NCBI GenBank assembly: GCA_900073065.1
Contig: FJOG01000004.1
Coordinates: 430,061-494,060 of the forward strand
Length of the DNA stretch: 64,000 nt
Direction of reading: 5' to 3'
From: Phialocephala subalpina
Taxonomy: Eukaryota > Ascomycota > Leotiomycetes > Helotiales > Mollisiaceae
Shown: positions 22,869-37,866 of the stretch, piece by piece
Position numbering within the stretch: the stretch's first letter is position 1
Layout: each line of letters begins with the position of its first letter
Program-made: the position numbers and the translations under genes
The notes under the pieces: model-generated
Told to the model about the DNA's origin: nothing
Seen by the model: the letters and a program-made list of their open reading frames with translations, nothing else
The model's database searches: none

Positions 22869-25248
22869 TCAGAACTTCTGCCCAATACTAGTGCAAGTCC
22901 CATGAGTCGCACTCGCCGTGACAGTAACATAAACCGTAACCTGCGATGACGTGGTCTGGCTCACAATCGCCACATTCCCTGTGCTCACTCTACTCGTGCT
23001 ACTTAGTTTGGAGCTCGATGTCGTTTTGGAGGTTGATGTTGAGACACTGCTGGTCTTCACAGAGCTGGAAATGCTGCTCGTTTTAGATGTTACCGTTGAT
23101 TTTGAGGAGGAAGCTGATGTTTGGACGCTACTGGTCTTCACAGAGCTGGAAACGCTACTGGATTTCGATGAAGAAGTTGTGGATGAGGGCTTTACCGACG
23201 AGGATGAGGAAGATGTTTTGGTAGAGGTCGACGAAAGAGTACTGGATTTGGAGGAAGACGTCGACGAGGCCGTTTTGACGGACGAGGAGGAGCTGGAAGT
23301 TTTGCTGCTACTAGCCACCGAAGAGCTTTTACTGCTGCTTACACTCGACGTTGTCTTGCTCGAAGAGAGCAGACTGGAACTTGTAGTCTTGATACTCGAT
23401 GAGCTGCTTGAAATCTTCACACTCGAGCTGCTCGTTGTGCTGACATTGCTCGTACTCGAAACCTTCGATGAGCTCGTCGTCTCAATACTCGATGAGCTGC
23501 TTGAAGTCTTCACACTCGAGCTGCTCGTTGTGCTGACATTGCTCGTACTCGAAACCTTCGACGAGCTCGTCGTCTTGATACTGCTTACACCTGTCGAGAC
23601 CACACTTGATGCTTTCGTACTTGAGGCTACAGCAGACGTCGAGCTCGAAGCTGTGCATCCACCTACGATGCTAGGCACCGCGTCGACACCACTACCAATA
23701 GGGACGATGTTCGTCCCGCAATTTGCTGCTTGTGCGAGGTGAATATTGAAGTTATCTTGATCATAGACCACTGTTCTTGGTCAGCCCCTTTCCTCTCAAC
23801 TTCCCGATTTTAGAACTTACAATAAGCACTCCTCATGAACGTATCCCCCAAACTAAATGTATTCTCATCCGGCTGCGCTCCAAAATAGCACAGTCCTCCA
23901 GCCTCCCACAGCCAATCATAAAAGTTGACGTGAATCATCTTCGTCCCAAACCCAAAATCAATTGTCCCTGCCTGATTCCTCAACGCACAATCCACCGTCC
24001 AACTCCCACTACTCTGCTGCACCGCAGAAGGAAAATGCGCAATCATAACATTAAACAGTTTTGGTGGGAAGTGAGACAAAGTCGCTCCAGAGTCGGGAAA
24101 CATGCCTTGGTTATAAGTCGTGGTTGTGAGTTGGATGGATGTTGTGGCTCCAGGCATCGTGACGCCGACGTATGTCATGTAGATCCAGTATCGCCATTCG
24201 CCGTCGGGGGAGTTGCCTGCTGAGATCATAGGGGATTTGTAAAGGGAGCCGATATATTTCTTTGTGTCGATTCCGCCGAAGATGACGGATCCTGAAGAAA
24301 GTCAGTGAAACATCCACTTTTACTATCTCTCACACTTGTTGAGGATGCTTACCGTCCGCGTCATCGATACTCGCAAGATCAAGACTGAATGCTCTGCTAT
24401 TGGTAACACCATTGACATACCTGCCGGCCCCTCATTAGTCATCTTTCATTGTTGACAACTTTACGTCCAAGGAAGAGCATGACATTGAGATAGGTCCACT
24501 CACAGCTGATCAATTGGCCCATAATAATCCAAATTCCATTGATACCCCAACCCAATCCCCATAATCCCCGTATTGACAAATGTACTCCAAGTCGCCCATC
24601 CAAACTGCGTTTGAGGGATCGCACCACTCCCAATCATAACATCATCAATCACATACTCTCCTCTTGCCTCCCCAGTCCCATATAAAAAGTCGAAACTCTC
24701 TCCTTTATCTGAGGTGGTGGAGGAGTTTTTGGGGTCATAGACGTTGAACTGGGCGCAGTAGGATGGGGAGTTGGCGTTCGAGCAGAGGGGATCAACCTGT
24801 TTCCCAACTTAGCTAGCTGTCCCCAATCCTCTCTCATCCCGAGCTTTTCGAGGGCATTGATGTCCCAGAAATCAAGAGGACTTGAGAGAGGGAAGGAAAG
24901 GAAGGTGGAACTCACCCAAAGCTCATAACTCCCAGTATCAATCTGAACTTGCACCGTCTGTGCCGGTGTCCCAATCTCAGCAGTGATTAGATACCCGTTA
25001 TAAACATTCAACAGATCCTCGAAATCCTGTCTCTTCTCCAACCCATCTTCCCACCTCTTCCCCACCCATCCTACGGGATCCTTCTTCGCAACAGGGACTT
25101 TCAGCACCCCACTTCCTTTCACAGGATAAAGTTGTGAGATCGCGCCTTTGGGACTTATCGTTGATGAATTGTGGGGAAGGACTGATGCCGAAGAGAAAGA
25201 GAAAGTAGCTAAAGACAGAGCGACGAAACTAAATGCGTTGAAGACCAT
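22869..25248 (-). CDS. Secreted aspartic protease with Ser-rich tail (yapsin-like)
   Basis: Pepsin-family (A1) endopeptidase, 688 aa, predicted secreted. ATG at 25248 starts a signal peptide (MVFNAFSFVALSLATFSFSS). A propeptide follows, with a KR site (LEKRQDF) before the mature enzyme. Exons: 25248-24916, 24796-24504, 24420-24353, 24291-23821 and 23770-22869; all phases agree. First catalytic motif is DTGSYELW (about residue 104), the second DSGATLSHFP (about 298). ELW at the intron 1 join and the FGGIDTKKYIGSL block are typical of the family. The last ~240 residues are Ser/Thr-rich with a 31-residue repeat, as in wall-associated yapsins. There is no hydrophobic GPI tail: it ends GTCTSIGQKF. 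It is intact, unlike both neighbours. Confidence 0.9.
23392..23577 (-). repeat. 93-bp tandem repeat in protease tail
   Basis: Two near-identical 93-bp copies (starts 23392 and 23485) encode a 31-residue Ser/Thr unit built on SSTSNVSTTSSSSVK. The copies differ at only a few bases, so the duplication is recent. Copy number may vary between strains. Confidence 0.85.
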
Positions 25249-26475
25249 CGTATCCAAAGAAATAAGTTTAATCCAACTCTGCTAAAGGAAAGAACATAGA
25301 CTCCACCAACCTTAATATAAGATCATGCTGATCATCTCAACCTGCATGAGACACGAAAGACTTTCGGAGCGGAGAAGAGCCTATTTTCAATAGTTCAACC
25401 TGTGCAATTCAAGACTGCGGATTTGTGAGCACATTGCAAACAGTGGAAAGCGGCCTAGCTCAAGCCATAAAAATCCGATTTCGGTGAAGCTGCAAGATGC
25501 CGATTCCTTTTTAGATCTCGCTTGTGAAAAGGAGGCGTTCAGCCTCAGGGGAAGGTGAGCCCAATGCGGAAAAGGCGTATTTGCTTTTACCCGCTCCGGG
25601 ATTCCGCGCATAAAACTTGGGATGGCAATTGTGTTCCTGAATTGCAACGTGGACCGTTGAATCTGTACTTTGGCAGTGTGGATTGATTGTCCCACACAAA
25701 CAAGAACCCTTTGCAGGTTACACTCAACGACTCCATGTGTTACGCAACACTGGGTCTCTCATCACAAGGCTGACTGCCAAGACAATTGTGAGACATTGAG
25801 AAGCATTTTCTGAATGGCGTCGACTCTTTTGGGGCGCTTAGACTCACCCAAAGCGCTAGAAACGGGACGATTTGGGGATTTGCCTTGAGGCTGAAATTGT
25901 GGCCGTTGTACAATATGCAGACGCCGAAAGGGTACATTAAACGAGCAGGGTCATGCGCTGGGAAAGGACGTGATACTCGGCGAGGAAAACGTGCGACAGA
26001 CTAACGTAAACTTTCGGTTTTCCAGATGAGATTATCTCTGATAATGACATCGCCAAGTCTTTAGTGAAATCCAGAGCGCCTGCATGTTTGCATATGAAGT
26101 TTTGACGCAGTCTGCTTGGCATCTTGTGCATCAAAATTTGGTGGATGTCTTACTGAAATCCGATGATCGAACCGTCACAAGTTGTCCAAGTCGCATAGAA
26201 AGAATAGTGTGATAGACGCCTCCCATTGACTTTGGCCTCATCTTTTGCGCCAAGAGCATGGAGTTTCGGTGGATGTCCCACCCTATTTTGATGACCAGAT
26301 TCGTCAAATCTTCTCGGAGTCGGACAACCGGAAAATTCTGGGAGATATCTTCTCTTCAAGTTCAGATCTGTGTTGAGGCCTGGCAACATTGGAGTTTGGT
26401 CATTGCCTATCCCAAATTGGATAGCTCGCAATGTCAAAAGTCCTCAAGCTCGACCAGACTTTCGGGCTCCAAATC
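25249..26475. other. Intergenic between protease and HET gene
   Basis: About 1.2 kb with short frames in all six phases and no recognisable protein. It may hold gene debris, as both sides are accessory genes. Confidence 0.45.
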
Positions 26476-28585
26476 TCAATGAATTGCCAAAGTCTCCCAC
26501 TCGAGCCCACTAATGCGATCCGAGCCAGCCGCGAACAACTCTCCCTCCATAATTCCCTGAACGTATGCATCACCAACTAGAACGAATCCACATTCATCCC
26601 TGGCTCGCAATATCGTAGGGACAGAGCAACCCTTGAGGATGCAAATCTTATCACCTTTCCTGCATCGTGGATGCAACCAACCAACATACCCGTTTCCCGC
26701 ACTCATGAACCGCATATTATCGTTGAGTGCCTGCCACAGGTCACCCACAATATTGTCGTCCAGTACTATGACCAGCTCAGACTCGCCTCGGTGTGGTCCT
26801 TGGAGGACGCGAAAAGAAGTTTTGGCCAGCCCCTGCGCCATCAAGAGGCCACGATCTCGATCCCCAGCAAGCTGTTTCAGACTTTGACGACCTAGCAGGA
26901 AGGTTTCCACGGCATGGATCCAACAAGCCACTGGTTTGGATAGACTGTCTTCTAGCTTTAATTCTTGGAGAGAAAATATAAGACCCACTCAAGGAGTCTG
27001 AGGCCTGATCACGTTATATCGAGTAATAGTCTTTGTAGTCGCTTCAAAGGTCTTCTCAGGATCATATGCGACGGCATCGCCATCACTTTGCGAGGATGGT
27101 GGTGCAATTAATCCTGACGAGACTTCCTGATAGGTAGGACAGATTCCATCTACCTCGTCGAGAACAAGACCTTCGACTTTCAAAACATCAGCAGCCATTG
27201 AGACAGATCCCATAGTTTGTTTGACACCAAAGGACTGCAGAACAGATGGTGCCCCGAGCCGAGGCCCATGATTGAGTCCAGTCTTGTCCGATGCAAGGAA
27301 ATACGTTGCCCCACGTATAGTTTCCTCACCTATATCGAACCAGTTCGTTCCCAGCTTGGAAGACTAGTGTTTTTTTTATTGCCATTGTCATAGCCAACGC
27401 CAAGTAGCGGTAGAATGTCGAGACGAGATGTTGTAGCTATACCTGATAACGTCATACTCATACACAGATCTTTGATAGACTGCTTGTAATTGGGGATTGG
27501 TAAGTACAGACCAACGTCGTAGACCAGGTTGAGGAGCGCAAAGACCTTGTCCCTCGGGTCTGTTGATACTGCGGAACGACTTCGTAATAATGCATCCATC
27601 ATGCGGAGGAGATAAAGCCGGGCAGCAGTGAGCTGGAACCGTCTCAAATTGCGAAAATTGACAACCGAAGTGCTTGATTTGACGAAATCATTGGTTTCGG
27701 AGACTGTCGTGGCCAGTCTCTCCCAGTCCATGTCATGTGGGCCACAATGAATTGTCGTCTTCCGGGCATTAGCAAGCTCCTGTATGATCCGGACTCTCGT
27801 CCAGTACGGACGATCAAGATATTGTACCAGAGCGGAAGCGCCGCCTTGCATGTTGCTGTCAGATGTCATACTAGTTGATAGAAAGGCTTCATTGAAATCG
27901 TCGTCTTCTTCCCCAACCCACGTATGGACTTCCTGGACCCGCCGGTAAATTGAACCCATCCAGAGCAGCTGCTGATATTTCTCGGTCTGCTAATTGATAC
28001 AAACAGCATCGACCCAGAGAACACTGATGCCATTTGCCCTCAGGTGACGCAGAGCTGACTCTAAGTTTATCGTGACCTGTACTGGAATGCCGTTGATGAC
28101 TCCTGTGGTAATTTTGGGGTCGCCCCAACAGTAGGAGAGTGCGCAGAATTCTGGAGGGTTGATGAGAGAAGCACGCTCGGGCTGGCAATGGACAATGGAG
28201 TTTTTGTCCCCTGGAAGGACAATGGGAGTCGAATCTCATTACGGTCTGTGTCGAGTGCCTTGTACTCCATGGTTCGACCAAAATTCTACTCGTGGGCGAT
28301 TGCTGGATTTGTTGCGCTGGACGGAATGTTGTGAATGTTCCTATCAGGTTGGAGGATGGTGTTGCAAGCGCCAGCGCCTTTGGTGGCGTTTCGTGTCCAG
28401 CATTGTGAGAACCAATAACTGGTCTCTGCCGTCTCCCGATTGGTAGAGTGAAGCCGGATTTGGATGGTCCAATTATGATCAGGATCATAACCATGTGCAA
28501 GAGCTAATCCCACTTGCAGACTTCGACGAGGATCAGCAATCCATGAACGCTGTACGTCCAAGGCCGTGGTAGTAGAGGAGGTCAT
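26476..28585 (-). pseudogene. HET-domain (heterokaryon incompatibility) gene, disrupted
   Basis: HET proteins trigger cell death when unlike fungal cells fuse. The conserved core is clear: ASLINPPEFCALSYCWGDP, then ISVLWVDAVCIN, MGSIYRRVQEVHTWVGEE, STDPRDKVFALLNLV and the C-terminal KGCSVPTILRARDECGFVLV. It is spread over several frames. Lesions seen: a frameshift at about 28218-28231 (EIRLP into LPGDKNSIV); a TAG at 27992-27990 just after VDAVCIN; a frameshift near 27340-27355 (SLPSWE into NWFDIGEETIRGATYF); and a TGA at 26991-26989. A possible N-terminal part (ATG at 28585) ends in a TAG at 28288-28286. With this many lesions in one gene, decay is much likelier than sequencing error. The 5' limit is uncertain. 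Confidence 0.85.
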
Positions 28586-29205
28586 GATGCGATTCTCGAA
28601 ATAGTATCTGAATTTAAAAGCGCGACAGAGAGTATTGACGCCGAAAAACAGACATTTAGTGGTGATTGCCAGTTGAGGGAAAGAAGAAAGGTATCATGTG
28701 AGGAAAACGCGTTCTAACACACTAGCACGACCTCAAGCAGGTGTCAAAACCAGAAGCCGCGCCCCGCCCCTCGCCCTCCTCTGCCTCGAGAGAAAGAGAA
28801 AAAGGAGTCCTCCTGGACGAAGGCAAGTAGAGAACTACTCTAGATTAACTTAATGGCGGATGTTTGAAAAATCCAGGTGCGATCGAGGACCCTGCCTTTG
28901 TGCAAAATATCCTCCACAGCAACTTAAAAGTTGCTGGGTAGCATACATCCAGCAATTCGGAAACAACACAAAGAATAAGCACACGCGATAGACATTAGAC
29001 AGCTCATGCATTTTGAAAAAAAGAGAATTCTTCTGTTACAAGCTAAGAAAAGATGCGTATGCGATGGCAAAGCAGAGAGGACCGGTCCTGTCCATACGAG
29101 GTCAGATGCTGCCTACCCACTCCGCATCCTTCCCATTCCCAACCTCTCATCAAATATACACGTCCCCGTCTCGCTCCGCTCTCACATCTACGGCCTGACT
29201 TCTAT
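28586..29205. other. Intergenic, HET pseudogene / ATP2
   Basis: HET gene promoter side and ATP2 3' flank. Contains a short GC-rich patch near 28756-28790. No gene seen. Confidence 0.45.
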
Positions 29206-31200
<1,995 letters not shown>

Positions 31201-31902
31201 CTTGAGAGATGGAGAAGAGCGATGGGAGATGTGAGTGGAGTGATAGAGGAAGTCTCGATGGGATTGAGGAGTTGAGGTTCTGTCCGGCAAAGCTCGCTGT
31301 CTGAACTGAGATGCGCTAAACGCATTAGCGTTCACGTGACTTATCATTAATTTGGAAGTCGTGGTCAAACCCCATCGCTCCGGCTTTTTTTCTTGTTCGA
31401 TCGCTAGGGTTGTCAAGGGGAACGAACATTGGCAAGGGTACATTTCACGACGCGATGAAGCACAATTCAAACTGTCATGTTACCGTACTCTTCCAAATAG
31501 AATGCATCCAAATTCTGACTTTTGATTATTCCAGCTTTCCTGGGAGATTGAAAACACAACATCCCTACCAAAATACCTCGACTTCTTCCCAATACATGGC
31601 CTTCAAAAACCGGACTCTAGAATGTCCCAAGGACTCTAAAACATGCTCATTGCCCTGCCTCGAGGTCCCACAGTCTAGTCCTCACATCTGAACTCTTGAA
31701 CTTGAGATTCAATATCCTAGCTCACCCGGATCATTCAGGAGCATGTCGCAAAATAGTTATCGATGCAGCTTTTTTATTTCAATTCTAGCATCGCATTAAG
31801 GTTAATGCTCATGAAGCTCGTAATTTAATCATAGCTGCGAAGTAAAGCAACTTTCCTATTCTCCTATGTATAAAGCTTCCTCCCTAACTATTTTTCGCAA
31901 AC
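31201..31902. promoter_or_regulatory. ATP2 upstream region / GBE1 3' flank
   Basis: About 700 bp between two minus-strand genes. It should carry the ATP2 promoter. No gene is supported. Confidence 0.45.
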
Positions 31903-34350
31903 TCAAAGTGTCGACTCAAGAGCGAGAACCTAAATCCAATCAGCAGTCATCCGGACAATCATTAGACCGCACTTACAATTGCAGTTCTCGTAGGAATATA
32001 AACCTGCGTAAAGTTCTTCCTCCCATTCCACGCCAACGGCGTAGTAAAGAACCTCGTACCCGAATCAATTCTCTCAAACCCACCATAAGCCTTGTCATCA
32101 GAGCTAAGAACGACACGATAAGTGCCTTCATGCTCGACACCAACGCGGTAATCGGCATAGCTCTTTGTGGGATGGAAGTTGAAGACCCAGAGTAATCCTG
32201 CACGCTCGAATACGATAACCTTGTCGGATTCGTTCTTCAAGCTGATGTATGCCTGCTCAGAATGTAGCCAGCCGTACTTCGCCTCGGTGTGTTGCATCTT
32301 CGCATCGAATTCGTTTAGGAATTGATATCGCAGTAGGTGGTCATCTGGCAGGTTGAATTGTCGTCGTGCGTACCAGAAGCTGTTGTTGTTGCCGGCACGA
32401 GGGAAGTCGAGCCATTCGGGGTGGCCGAACTCGTTTCCTTCGAAATTCAGGTAACCCTCTCCGCCCAGACCGTGAGTAATAAGACGGATCATCTTGTGCA
32501 GAGCCATTCCTCGCTCGATGGTAGGTGTGAATTCGGACAACGTTGACATGTTAGTGTACATCTCGGCATCGCAGAGATGCATCATGATAGATTTGTCTCC
32601 AACCAATCTACCTCTTGTTAGCATGATGCAGGAGCTGTAGGGTATGCACTTACGCTTGATCGTGACTCTCACAGTACGCAATTGTCTTCTCGCCATGTCT
32701 TCGGTTTGTCAATGTGAAGCAGATATTGCTAAGGTCCCACTCGTCATCCTTAACCTCCTTCAAAATCTTGATCCACATGTCAGGAATTGCCATCGCCAGT
32801 CTATAGTCGAATCCGATACCTCCCAGAGATAACGACAAACACAAGGCAGGCATACCAGAGACATCTTCTGCGATAGTGATCATCTCAGGGTATAAGTTGT
32901 GCAACATCTCGTTCGCAATCATAAGATAGGCAACTGCCTCATCGTCAACTCCAGGACCAAAATATTCATGATAACCTCCCGAAAATCCCCTAGAAATGTC
33001 AGCATACGCCAAACTCGTAGGTACCGGTTAACTTACGTTCCAATTCCATGATGGGTATAAAGCATGCTCGTAACGCCGTCAAATCGAAATCCATCAAATT
33101 GGTATTCATCCATCCAGAATCGTAAGTTACTCAGCAGAAATCTGAGAACCTCATGGCTTCCATAATTAAACAATCTGCTGTCCCAAAGCTCATGCTTGCC
33201 TTTGGGACCATCGTGGAAATAGCAGCTGTCTGTGCCATCAAACTCATTGAGACCATCCAGCACATTCTTCGAGGCATGGCTATGGACGACATCCAGAAGC
33301 ACAGTGATGCCCATGCCGTGTGCAGTATCAATGAGCTCCTTCAGCTCCTCTGGCGAACCATATCGACTGCTTGCAGCAAAGAAGCTGTTGATTTGGTAGC
33401 CGAAGCTGGCGTAGTATGCGTGCTCCATAATGGCCATCAATTGAATGACATTGTATCCCAAGTGATGTATTCTCGGTAGCATGTTCTTTGTGAACTCTGC
33501 GTATGTAGACACTTTCAGTTCGGGTGAGGAGATTCCAACGTGTGCTTCGTATACTCGGACGCTTTCGGGCTTCTTTGGTCTCGGGTGCTTGAACTTGTAT
33601 CGTTGGGACTCGGGTGGGTTCCAGAATCGGGCATCGTATACGGGAGAGATGTGTAGGTCCTGGGTAACATATGTGATCCATGCTGGTATGCGTTCGATTC
33701 GTTCGCCTGAGGGGGTGATCATAGAAATCTGCCAAGTAAGTAAAAGCAACAGCAGATTAAGGAGTAAAGCTTACCTTAATCTTAGAGTTATGTGCAATGG
33801 CGGGCTCCCCATTTTTCGCAGGCACTGTAACTTCGAAAACTCCATATGGATCCTTCTTCATAGGATATGACTCGCGGCTCCAATCATCTACCAGCTATCA
33901 GCTCATGTCGCCAAAGGAACTCTGCTATAAGGATAGGAGAGAAGTACTGAATTCACCAATCAGGAATGCTTGCGTAGCATTAGGCGCCCATTCCCTGTAG
34001 GTGATATTGTTCTGCTTGTCGATGTTGAATCCAAACTTCTCGAATCCCTAAGACAATCAGTAACCCGTTCCAACATCGTATGATGTGTACTGACTCTGCT
34101 GAACTTCTCCAATCCTCCTTCGGTCTCGTCAATTGTCTTGATCCAGTCTTGAGCTTTGGCATATCGTTGTTTAAGGGACTCTTTGAAAGGGCCGAGCCAT
34201 GGGTCGAGCTGTACAACGCCTAGAGGTCTTAGCATCTGCCATTGCTACTGTGAATAGGATTTGGAGGTCACCTGTGCCATCATTTGGCAGACCATTCGCA
34301 GCACCGTCTCCCAGGAGGGAGTTCTCGGAGTTCTCGTTCGTGGTATCCAT
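31903..34350 (-). CDS. GBE1: 1,4-alpha-glucan branching enzyme
   Basis: Makes the alpha-1,6 branches of glycogen in the cytosol (GH13 family, yeast Glc3). Eight exons: 34350-34272, 34219-34095, 34047-33957, 33887-33775, 33728-33037, 32989-32654, 32607-31977 and 31929-31903. They sum to 697 aa with every phase consistent. An N-terminal CBM48-like part ([17 protein letters not shown]) precedes the barrel. Catalytic residues: nucleophile Asp near 353 ([11 protein letters not shown]), acid Glu near 408 ([11 protein letters not shown]) and transition-state Asp near 478 (CESHDQALVGDK). The [13 protein letters not shown] block is typical. The last exon adds VLALESTL; without it the frame ends in SAV. 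Divergent from CLPX. Confidence 0.96.
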
Positions 34351-34958
34351 CTTGTTTGGCAAATGTTGTGATAGCTCAGTAGCTTGATCGTAGCTCTAGG
34401 TACAGAGCTGGTGAAGCTTGAGAACGTGAATGTAGGTGATTTCAACAACACATTCGAAGGTCTCTCTTATAAGAAGACCAGAGTTCGAGTTGTTTTCGGA
34501 TTGTTTTCGTGATAATTCTCTTCCTTGATATCAGCGAGATATTTTGCGGGGATCCTGACTTCCCTCAGCTGTTGGTCGCGCTTTCCCGCCAAATGACGTC
34601 CACCCCGGTCGCTGCAGGGAGTCGCCTCAAGCCAGTCCCGAAACAAACTGGACGCACTCAACGTTATCAACATCGTCCACGTGATTGAAGATTGAGAGCT
34701 GGACTTCGCCTTCGACATTGCACGAAAGTTGTCGAGCTGGCTAACTAACAATTGAGTTTGCGACAATCCTTCACCGACAATAGTGCTCCTCAAACTCTCG
34801 TCTCAACTTCCCCAGAGTCCCACCGCCTAGTTTCGCTTAAGCTCGACTCCAACTCTCACCCCGCAATACCTGAGTCATTCACGTGCCTGTTATATTGAGG
34901 GATACAGAGCTCCTGTGGATCCATGAAGCAGTTATGATCTTGTCCCTTCGTTTGCAAG
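34351..34958. promoter_or_regulatory. Divergent promoter, GBE1 / CLPX
   Basis: About 600 bp between divergent ATGs. No TATA box is obvious. Confidence 0.45.
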
Positions 34959-36791
34959 ATGCCGGCAATGAACCGGACACTCGCTCGTACCTCTGTCCCT
35001 AAGCCAAGACTCCTCAACTCGACTCGCCACTCTCTGTCCACCTCCACTTTCAGAGCCCGAGACTCTCACTTCCGTCGTTCAGACTTCCAGTCTCAGGGCT
35101 ATTCATCGACTTATGAACCAGGTCAACCTACTGTGGGGCCATTGGGTCAAGCATCCAAGCATGGAGCTCCGAGACTCACACCTTCGTTGCTGAAAGAGCA
35201 TTTGGACAAATATGTTGTTGGTCAAGACAAGGCGAAGAAGGTTACAGCCGTAGCTATATACAACCACTACCAACGAATCCGAGAACTACGTCGTCAAGAA
35301 GAAGAAGAGCAAGCAAAGCGGGAGCAACAAGCAAGATGGGAACTCGGAGAACGTGAGCGCCGCTCTCATCCCGTCGAAAGTGCGTCTCCTCCCATCACCT
35401 GCTTTCCCCCCTACTAACATAATTCAGATGAATACCCCGGGCATGTCGAAACCGTAGACCTCAATGCCCCCCTCCAACGCACCCCCGAACCAGAACCAGA
35501 ACTCGGCACCCGACCCATACAAGAAGACACCAAAACCCTAATCGAAAAATCCAACATCCTCCTCCTCGGTCCTTCCGGTGTAGGGAAGACCTACATCCTC
35601 TCAACCCTAGCCCGCGTCCTCGAAGTCCCCTTTGCAACCGTAGACTGCTCTGCTCTTACCCAGGCAGGCTATATCGGAACCGACATCGAATCCTCCATCG
35701 AACGTCTCCTGCTCGCCTCGAATCATTCCATCACTAAATGTGAAACCGGAATTATCTTCTTCGATGAAGTAGACAAGTTAGCAAAACCAGCTATCATGAC
35801 CCACGGCCGAGATGTCTCAGGAGAAGGCGTCCAACAAGGACTGCTAAAAATGATCGAAGGAACAACCGTCACCGTGAACGCTAAATCAGACCGAAACTCA
35901 AAAACAGAATCTTCAAACTCAAGAGGTGGAGATAGATTAGAAAGAGGAGGAAGAGATGGAGGTATAGGTGCCCAACCCGGAGGGAAGGCTGAGCAATACA
36001 CCATCGACACCTCTAACATCCTCTTCGTATTCGCCGGTGCTTTCGTCGGTCTTGAGAAAATAATCTCTTCCCGTCTCTCATCCGGCTCCTCTCTCGGATT
36101 CGGAGCACAGCTAAAAACACCTCCTTCTAAGGGGAAAAAGAAGAGGAAAGAGAGGAATGTTCTAGAGGCAGTAACACCAACAGATCTCCAATCCTATGGT
36201 CTAATACCCGAACTCCTTGGCCGGATACCGATTACCGTCTCCCTCGCCCCTCTTTCACTCCCCCAACTAGTCTCTATATTAACCGAACCTCGCAACTCGT
36301 TGACGAAACAATTCATCGCCCTCTTCCAAACTTACGGCATCCAACTAAAATTCACAACCGGAGCCCTCCACGCCATCGCCGAGCGAGCCCTTCCCCCATC
36401 CCCCTCAACCTCATCCTCCCCCTCTTCAACACAAGGACTCGGAGGCGGAGGTATAGGTGCTCGTGGCCTACGCTCCATCCTAGAATCTGTGCTTGCGGAA
36501 ATCATGTTCTGGGGTCCTGGCTCCGCTATCAGATTCTGTCTTGTAGACGAGAAATTTGTTAGGGAGCAGGGCCAAGCGCTGGGACAAGCCCATTCTCATG
36601 AGGATGATGGGGATGAGGGAGAGAAGGCTAAGATGCCGAGGTGTTGGAGTAGAGGGCAGACGAGGGCTTTTGAGGAGGCGTTTGAGGTTGAGGAGGAGAA
36701 TTGGAGAGCGAAGCATGAGCCGAAGCCCGAGGGTGGTGGAGATGAGGCGAGTTTTGAGAAATTGAGGCAGGTGGGGAGTAGTGGGATGTGA
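34959..36791 (+). CDS. CLPX: Mitochondrial ClpX-type AAA+ unfoldase
   Basis: Unfoldase ring of the mitochondrial matrix. Exon 1 is 34959-35379 and exon 2 is 35428-36791 (48-nt intron, GTGCGT..TTCAG), for 594 aa. A second ATG three codons in is an alternative start. The N-terminus is Arg/Ser/Thr-rich (presequence) and lacks the zinc-binding domain of bacterial ClpX. It goes straight to [18 protein letters not shown]. Walker A is GPSGVGKT (about 188-195), the pore loop AGYIGTD, Walker [10 protein letters not shown] (about 250) and sensor 2 [11 protein letters not shown] tripeptide LGF (SSLGFGAQ, about 363) sits where ClpX has its ClpP-docking loop, which suggests a ClpP partner elsewhere. A low-complexity Gly/Arg insert precedes it. 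Confidence 0.93.
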
Positions 36792-37866
36792 TTCATGACT
36801 AAAAAGAGGGAAAGGGGGGGGAGGGTTTGGGTATTACTTGTTCTATGGGATTGAGTCATTAGGGTATACATGTGAAGCACAGGCGAACGGCGTCCTGGAT
36901 TTGGGATTTGGGAATGCTGAGCATTAAGGAGGAGCATGCAGTAAGCATAAAATTGTAAATAGGAGGATTGATGCTCAATGTCAGGAGCAGGATGCATAGT
37001 GTGCGAGCAATGACTTTCAAACCAACCTTTGAAATCCTTCTAGCATCCCACAAGGAAGTGATTGTCCTGGGTAACAAGAGTTCTCCAGCTATGGTTGAAA
37101 TTATGGATTGAATTCATACAATGTAAGCCCATTGGCACTCCATATTTCGTCCATATTCTCTCCAACGTGTCTTTCTCGCTGATGGTCCTTCCCGCCCATC
37201 TCTCACTTCAAGACCCCATCTCGCCGATGTCGTTCCTCAAACGGCTGTCAACAAACCAACGCCCTATCAACCTCTTATCCCCGTCCCAATCTGCGTACAC
37301 CCCCCTTCGAGTCTTTCGGGAATTCACAAACATAGATATACGTCTTCCAGCAGCAGGACCCACAACGAAGGACAAAGCAGGGTGGACGGAGAGGAAAGCG
37401 GTCCGATGTCTCCTGCTTCAGCTCGTTCTCCCAGTTGGGCTCTGGCTCTGCGAAAGACAGAGGAGGTTACGGGGCCATTTCATGTGGCAGCCGAGATCAT
37501 GTGTTGATGGTGTTGAAGGCCTGACAAAGTCTCAAGCATTCCCATGATGCGAAAGTACTCAAGAGGGATCCCACAATGCAAATATCTCACAATACCAACA
37601 CCCCCACCATGTATCACAGCATCGAATGCAGTTACAAAATTGTAGACCACAAGACAGTTTTTAGAAACTCCATTCTCTAACGCAGCAGCAAAAGTATCTT
37701 TGTACAAGTATCGTCCCCTTAGCTCTTCCACTGCTTCTTGCCCCTATACATCTCCCATTTCACCTCCAGCAGCATTCAACGAAACTTTTCCGCTTGCTCA
37801 GAACTTTATGCACAATCCCCCCTCACCCTCTATGACAAATGAAAGTTGTGGTATTGTGAGAGGAGC
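36792..37866. other. Convergent intergenic region, CLPX / COX5
   Basis: About 1.07 kb of 3' flanking sequence. The longest frame (37062-37547, +) starts with TTG and has no domain; I do not call it. Confidence 0.5.

Noticed and set aside
22951..23742. 263-codon Leu/Val/Glu-rich frame on the plus strand
   Set aside because: It is the antisense of the Ser/Thr-rich protease tail; the repeat keeps the reverse frame open.
37062..37547. 161-codon plus-strand frame between CLPX and COX5
   Set aside because: Starts with TTG, lies in a convergent 3' region and has no domain or signal.
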